From Tillus elongatus (lineage: Eukaryota; Arthropoda; Insecta; Coleoptera; Cleridae): DNA of 64,000 nucleotides. Below, in pieces: positions 57,346-64,000 of this stretch. Location of the stretch: the NCBI GenBank assembly GCA_964006375.1, contig OZ023265.1, forward strand, positions 151,070,769-151,134,768, in the 5' to 3' direction. The number at the start of each line of letters is the position of its first letter. Within the stretch, counting starts at the first letter, position 1. Both the position numbers and the translations under genes were made by a program. The notes below the pieces were generated by a model. The model was not told where the DNA came from and made no database searches. It saw only the letters and a program-made list of their open reading frames with translations.

Positions 57346-58315
57346 TTGAACAATATACATATTTTTTTTATTACAAATAACTTATAAGATCCATTAGAGC
57401 TAATTGTTCAATAAGATGAAAAGTCAGAGACTTATTGGTGATACTAGCAACGACTAATAATTTTTACTGTACACAGTACAAGAGAAAATATTTATGGATT
57501 ATTCCATCCATACAATGATAGAGTCCTCTTATCACTTGAAATCAACGTTCAATAGTTCGTTACAACTGTACATTTGTTTGACTTTCTGTTTTTCTGTTTA
57601 AATCTTTAAAACTTTCGGCTTACTCCGAACAGTTTTCTATCGTCGCGTGTTTGAGGCAGGTGAATACAATCTTGTGTACATAATGTCGGCCTCCAGTATT
57701 AAAGATAAGGCTTTCCGATTGAAGAAAAAAGTCCATATTAAAACAAGTGAAAACGGGAACGAAAAAAGTGATGCTTGTAGGCGGTACGGTATTGTATCGT
57801 CTACATTATCAATAATTTTAAAGTGCTAGAATTTGATTTGGATAGGAGGAAAAGTCTGAAAACAACAGACATTGAGAACTTGTAAAAAGCATTGTTTGAT
57901 TGCGTCAGATATTAGAGGCACACAAAGATTCCTGTAAGTGGGCTATTTCTGCGGGAGAGAGCTGTTTCTCTTGGAAGAGAACTGGGATATGGAGAAAATT
58001 TCTAGTGCTCTAGACGTTGTATTTCTCGCTCAAAACAAAGACATTCAATTAATTCAGGAAACGTTTCTGGGGAAGCGAAATCTGTAAATAAAGAGGTCAC
58101 CTGTGTGGCTTGAAGCCACACTTCCAAGAAATATCGAAGGACTATCAGGCATGTAATGTAGTGAATGCAGACGAAACTGCACTTTTTTACAAGTTGTTCA
58201 CACACAGAACTCTAAAATTCAAAAACGAAATGTGTTGGTGGGAAGTTATACAAAGAGTGACTGTACTAGTTTGTAAGTACACTTGGAGAACCCAAATCAC
58301 CACAACATATCTTTT

Positions 58316-58368
58316 TAAAGACCTGACGATCGTTTCACCAACAAAGTTAGCATCACCAGAGGATCAAA
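58316..58368 (-). ncRNA. hammerhead-like motif at left end of Penelope insert
   Basis: Minus strand: stem I CCT/AGG with further T/A pairs, core CTGGTGA (58359-58353; one change from CTGATGA), stem II GCTAAC/GTTGGT, GAAAC (58336-58332), GATC loop, GTC (58327-58325). Stem III is two base pairs with a tetraloop. Confidence 0.6.
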
Positions 58369-58855
58369 AATTCTAATTAATTTCTACTATAACACCATCT
58401 ATTTATATTGCTTATTAGGTAAAGAACGAAACCAGAGCGAAATTTTAAGTCGCAGGCACATTTTCTGTGTATTGTGTCTTTATTGCCGGACGAGGTTATT
58501 GAACTTCCTTTATTACTTTACCTGACCGGTTTGGGAATGTTTATCTAATCCAAAGATAGAGCGAAAACAGAGGACTCGAGATCAGTGACGTGGCTCGATT
58601 TAAGGAACTCTTGTTTTTATCGCTCTAAATGCTCTCGTATGCATCAAGCATCGCTTGCTGTCTAACATTTTCCAGATTTTCCTTATCAATGTGGTGGTTA
58701 TTCTCCCAAATATGTTGCGCCACGCTTGACTTCTCTACACTATCGTATCTCAAATGTGCCAGATGTTCACGAAATCTAGTCCCCATGGTTCTCTTAGTCT
58801 GCCCAACCTATTTAAGATTACAATTTTTACAACCTATCTCATAGATACCCGACAT

Positions 58856-58906
58856 TTGTCCTCTGATGACGCTAACTTTGTTAGTGAAACTATCGTCAGG
58901 TCTCCA
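58856..58906 (+). ncRNA. hammerhead-like motif at right end of Penelope insert, intact core
   Basis: Plus strand: CCT (58860-58862), core CTGATGA (58863-58869, consensus), stem II GCTAAC/GTTAGT, GAAAC (58886-58890), TATC loop, GTC (58895-58897), AGG (58898-58900). All invariant core positions are present. It is inverted relative to the motif at 58316. Confidence 0.7.
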
Positions 58907-60031
58907 AGTGTATTTATCAGTGCTCATAACAAGCTCCAGTTTTCACTTAGTGTAATGATTTGTGTAAATTCTGCTGGTTCTGAGTTTCGAAGACTATTGG
59001 TTATTGGCAAACTAGAAAAACCAATATGTTTTAAGAATGTAAAGAGTTTGCCGGTGAAATATGTTGCTAATAAAAAATGATAGGTGACTGGTGATATTTT
59101 TAAACCTCAAGTAGAAGAATAGGATAGAGAACTGAAAATAATAGAAAAACTTTGCTTGTGGTGGATAATAGAGCGGCACATACACAATTGACGTGTTTGA
59201 AGAACATAAATCTAGTTTTTCTACCGCCTAATACCACAGATGTACAGCCTTTAGATCAAGGAATTATAAAATCTCTGAAAAATAATTATAGAAGACAACT
59301 CGCTACTAAAAATAATTGACAAAGATGGACAAGAATCAGTGTCAGTTTTCAGTGTCAATGTCCTCGAAGCTATTCGTCTCCTTGAGTTGGAAAAATGTTT
59401 AACAAGTAACGGTACAAAATTGTTTCAGGCATGCTGGTTTTCATTTTGAGCATAGAAATGAAAAAACTGGTCCAGGCGTTTCGGAAGATGTTATTGTGGA
59501 TGAAGATATCGCCGACGAAGACGATGACATTCCTCTGAGCGAATATACATGGTTTATGAAATTGGCACAAGTGCCTGATGCGATGGATTACCGGAACATA
59601 GATAACTGTGGAAATGTCAGATATTTTAACAGATTCCGGGATAATTGAAGCTGCAAATTTGAACACTACCCAAGAAGTGATAGAAGATTCTGATACGGAC
59701 AACGAATCTGAAAGCCCTGAATGCATCAATGTTTCACAGCAAGATGTTTTTTTATGTGAATAAAATTACTCATTCAAACATGGGAGTTACAGTTGAATAA
59801 TAATATTGATAGAAAGATTTATAGAGAAGAAGTCCGGTATGTACACTTACATATAGGTATGTACAAACCTATATATTTTTTGTAATTGCTCTTGGTTCTG
59901 ATATAACGAGATCTGGTTTTTACGAGATCTTGTTGCTGGCCCCTTGACTCCTCGTTAAATTCGGATTCTACTGTATATGCTTTTATATAATTTTTGACTG
60001 TAATGTGACCGGCATAGCATTACAAGAAAAC

Positions 60032-61439
<1,408 letters not shown>

Positions 61440-61900
61440 AATACACGGGCAAATAAATCAGCTGTGTCTTTAGATAATATAGCCATTACTTGATCATGCC
61501 AATTACGAGCGAAAATGGTGGTGAAATTTTTGGCTGTAATTTTTTCCAGAATGGTAACGTCAAGTATGGTTTGGATGTGAGATGACTTTGTCTCTTATTA
61601 ATTAATGAAGATCATTTTTAGCCTCATCGATTCCCTATTTCAACTTGTTCCTTGCTGGTGCAAAGGCCGTGTGTGCTGCAACGTTTGCTTTACAAATTAA
61701 GGTTTCACAATCAGTTTAGAATTAATGACAAGGCAAAAAGCATTATTGTGAATTAATGAATCACACATTCACAATGAATTTCAAATTTCTTTTATTTCGT
61801 TTCACATTTCCAACCCTATTTTACTACCTAGTATTTTCGTAAATATGGCTGGAAATAAATAAGTCGTGCTAAGTGAATATTGAAACCTGTGATGCGCACA
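61440..61900. other. no recognisable feature
   Basis: AT-rich sequence with short frames only. Confidence 0.4.
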
Positions 61901-61902
61901 GA

Positions 61903-62090
61903 TAAGTATACCCAGATCACTACAACACATAAAAAGAACCTGACGATCGTTTCACTAATCAAGTTAGCGTCATCAGATGATGAACAATTCTGAATTATTC
62001 ATCCGCTGATGACGCTAATTTAGTTAGTGAACCGACGGTCAGGTTTTTTTTTAATGGGTTGTGGTGATTTAGGTTCCCCAAATATTCTGA
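61903..62090. repeat. Penelope-type ends as inverted pair with two hammerhead-like cores
   Basis: Left arm AAGTATACCCAGATCAC to the core region at 61978; right arm inverted, ending TTAGGTTCCCCAAATATTC at 62090. Minus-strand motif: core CTGATGA (61978-61972, consensus), stem II GCTAA/TTAGT, GAAAC (61955-61951), GTC (61946-61944), but stem I is weakened. Plus-strand motif: core CTGATGA (62008-62014), GAAC instead of GAAA (62031-62034), GTC (62040-62042). There is no ORF between, so only the ends remain. Confidence 0.7.
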
Positions 62091-62659
62091 AATGAGTCGT
62101 AGTTTGAAGAGATTTTGGGGTTTTGTGAAATGTTTTAACGAACAAATTTCATTCTAGAAGAGATACAAATGTCATATTAAAGAATCTGCGTCAGGCTAAA
62201 TTCAAGGCAAAACCTTCATATTGTAACAAAAAAATGTCGCTTGGCATAGAATATTAGTGAGGCGGAATAATAAATCCAAGGTCTGTGAACAATTTTTTAT
62301 CCGTAAAAGATGAACCTAGGTCCTGTACTGTTCTGAGAGAATAGCGATGGCTACACGATGGGAACATAAACGATTGGTTTTGTACACGTACGGAAGGTTA
62401 CACCGGAAATTGATGGCCCATTTACGGATATGGATTCAAAAGGCTCCGGTTCGTGACCAAGAAAAAGGTTCAAAGCCATACAGTCGCCGCTGAATAAGAA
62501 TCGTTTCAAAAATCGAAAGAGTAGAAAATGTTGTCTGTAATAAACACTAGGTTAGATTAGATTACAGTAGATTCAATGTAAGTAGGATATTTCAGCACCT
62601 CCACTGCAACCCCAACTCTATTGTTGCTCACGTCTAATTGTTTAAATTTCACCCATTAA

Positions 62660-63345
62660 ACTCAGCTCCCTGCAGGAGTCACTATCTTTGAGGATGAAAG
62701 TTGGTTCCGAAGGTTTTTTCGAGGCTTTTCTTTTGCCTGATATTGAGTTGTACTGCCATCTGAGCGAAGTCGCTTGTCCGCTTCGATGCTCACAGAGAGA
62801 TAGGCTCCCTCCGATTTCTCCTGGACATCCGTCAGTGATTGACTCTAGGCGGTATCATATGGAGTCCCGTTCCTGAGCAGCATCCAAGCGAGGTCGTTGG
62901 CTTATTTCGAAGCTAACAGTGGAGACCTGAACCTCAATGTGTAATTTACTCCCTAGAGATCTCAGCTTTCCTCCGGGTTCGCCTAGACCAGACACACGCC
63001 AGTGCTAGATTCAATGCTATATCCTACGGAGTCTCGCTGCCGAGCAGCACTCAAGCAAAGTCGTTTGCCCATTTCGAATTTTACAGTGGAGATCTCAACA
63101 TCCAGGTACATCTCACTTTCTAGATATCTCAGCACCTGTGGGTTTGTTTGTACCCCACCTCTCAGCGCTTGACCCAAGACACAATCATTGGGAATCTCGC
63201 TTCCAAGTAACACCCAAGCAAGGTTATTTGTCTGTTTGGAAAGTCACAGCGGAGGCCTCAATCTCCAGGTGTAAGACACTCTCTAGAGATCTCAGCCTCC
63301 TTCCGAGTTTATGTGTGCCCGACACCCGTCAGTTAGTCGTCTCTT
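62660..63345. repeat. ~165-bp tandem repeat, about four units
   Basis: Landmark GTCAGTG/CCAGTGC/CTCAGCGC/GTCAGTT occurs at 62831, 62999, 63161 and 63328, giving periods of 168, 162 and 167. Other landmarks per unit are GGTATCATATGGAGTC/GCTATATCCTACGGAGTC, CCAAGCGAGGTCGTT and CTAGAGATCTCAGC. Units are diverged (about 75-85 percent by eye). The region is distinctly GC-richer than its surroundings. Short frames exist on both strands, but none is consistent between units. Confidence 0.85.
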
Positions 63346-63560
63346 ACGTAGGCAGGAGATACCTTAGACCTATTATTTTATTTCATTCCCAGACCCACAG
63401 GCGACAATTAATATACGGTAACGCATAATGCATATTGGCTATATAGGTACCTAGAATGAAGAACTCAACTAGCCATCCATCTATTAAGTAAAATTAACCA
63501 TGACGGGACATATCGGAAGTAATCTTGTAGTTCAAAGAACTGTGTCTTTGAGAATCTAAA

Positions 63561-63569
63561 ATAATAATG

Positions 63570-63641
<72 letters not shown>
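63561..63641. repeat. (TAA)n microsatellite
   Basis: TAA repeat of about 80 bases with one early interruption. The poly-Tyr open frame on the minus strand is an artefact. Confidence 0.97.
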
Positions 63642-63645
<4 letters not shown>

Positions 63646-63649
63646 GAAG

Positions 63650-64000
63650 AAGAGCCTTGAATAACTGGGCCTAGAATGGAACTTATACCTACCCATTCAG
63701 AAATCGGTTGTGCTAGATGCTTGCAGTCTCTTCCGGATGGTAATGGGGGACACCCATCAGTATTTTCGATAAATACATTCAAGCTGGCCATCTTGTCTTG
63801 GACCGATGTGTCATTGCTTTATGCTCACTTCTTTAAAGGAAGTCTGGACAATGAGCAATAATAATAATAAGAATAATAATGAGAAAGATAATGATACTTC
63901 CGTTCACTAAAAGTATACATATTGGTGAAAATATGAGATAAATAGAAACATTATTATCCACAAACATTTCTGGTATGGCGTTGGCTTCTAAAAAATATTG
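63650..64000. other. no recognisable gene at right edge
   Basis: Short frame at 63676-63861 has no known domain. A second imperfect TAA-like stretch occurs at 63860-63880. Confidence 0.4.

Larger units (their letters stand above)
58274..58962 (-). mobile_element. Penelope-like insertion with GIY-YIG remnant
   Basis: Left end AAGTACACTTGGAGAACCC and right end ...GTAATGATT are the two ends of the same end family seen at 25832-25996, 26090-26280 and 61903-62090. Between them the minus strand (58848-58628) encodes the GIY-YIG nuclease region: YEIGCKNCNLK, then one in-frame stop, VGQTKRTMGTRFREHLAHL with the conserved Arg, and HHIDKENLENV. The reverse transcriptase is missing. Possible target duplication TTTGT (58270-58274 and about 58962-58966), weak evidence. 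The insert lies inside the Tigger frame. Confidence 0.8.
57683..59762 (+). pseudogene. Tigger/pogo transposase, split by Penelope insertion
   Basis: The N-terminal frame from the ATG at 57683 (MSASSIKDKAFRLKKK, then CRRYGIVSSTLS) resembles the psq-type helix-turn-helix of Tigger. After stops, a second block at 58110-58275 contains NADETALFYK, the first catalytic Asp region, and RVTVLVC. A Penelope-derived insert (58274-58962) interrupts the frame here. Beyond it, 58970-59090 reads RRLLVIGKLEKP, KSLPVKYVANKK, then around 59158-59320 VVDNRAAHTQLTC-like text (second Asp region) and LPPNTTDVQPLDQGIIKS. The C-terminus around 59700-59762 ends VSQQDVFLCE. Several stops and a frameshift outside the insert show it was already decaying or decayed since. 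Different family from 2384-3720. Confidence 0.85.

Noticed and set aside
57144..57353. 69-codon minus frame with a Leu-rich start (signal-peptide-like)
   Set aside because: The Leu run comes from a TAA/ATA repeat on the opposite strand. No further support.
63465..63791. Poly-Tyr frame on the minus strand
   Set aside because: Translation of the TAA microsatellite.

Overview
This is a eukaryotic, AT-rich window (almost certainly an animal, most likely an arthropod) that is almost entirely transposable-element sequence. I find no convincing host gene, rRNA or true tRNA gene and no CRISPR array. The animal call rests on the mix of families seen: Ty3/Gypsy, BEL/Pao, Penelope-like, CR1/Jockey-type and RTE-type LINEs, piggyBac, Tc1/mariner with DUF4817-like transposases, pogo/Tigger, a hAT with a BED finger, and tRNA-derived SINEs. 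About eighteen long pure (TA)n tracts are scattered through it. The species cannot be named from this sequence.

Layout. 0-10 kb: SINE piece, decayed mariner, a 222-bp terminal-inverted-repeat element carrying a hammerhead-like motif, a decayed pogo transposase, two mariner copies of one family with long terminal inverted repeats, and pieces of a hairpin/TA-tract family. 10-14 kb: a BEL/Pao fragment interrupted by a complete but frameshifted piggyBac element flanked by TTAA. 16-22 kb: SINEs, a Penelope GIY-YIG remnant, a CR1/Jockey-type LINE and an RTE remnant. 24-30 kb: a cluster of Penelope-derived pieces, including hammerhead-like ends and a ~2-kb inverted duplication of a GIY-YIG-encoding 3' part. 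31-35 kb: a second copy of the same LINE, a SINE and a tandem repeat. 36-43 kb and 50-54 kb: the hairpin/TA-tract family in several copies. 43.6-50.3 kb: an intact, apparently very young Ty3/Gypsy element (745-bp LTRs, a 1731-codon gag-pol frame, tRNA-Leu-type primer site) lying inside the TA tract of one family copy. 54-56 kb: a hAT remnant with an in-phase intron. 57.6-59.8 kb: a Tigger remnant split by a Penelope insertion. 60-61.4 kb: another full hairpin/TA-tract copy. 62-63.4 kb: hammerhead-like inverted repeat and a ~165-bp tandem repeat.

How the parts relate. The window is a nested stack: Gypsy inside a TA tract of the hairpin family; mariners beside TA tracts of the same family; piggyBac inside BEL; Penelope inside Tigger. 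Two signals go beyond routine repeat annotation. First, at least eight hammerhead-ribozyme-like motifs of more than one type occur, several as inverted pairs. Second, a repeated ~1.3-1.4 kb element has a 5' module with ~38-bp inverted repeats, a central TA tract and a terminal hairpin; some copies lack the TA tract, suggesting it expanded after insertion. Apart from the Gypsy frame, every coding frame seen is broken or partial.
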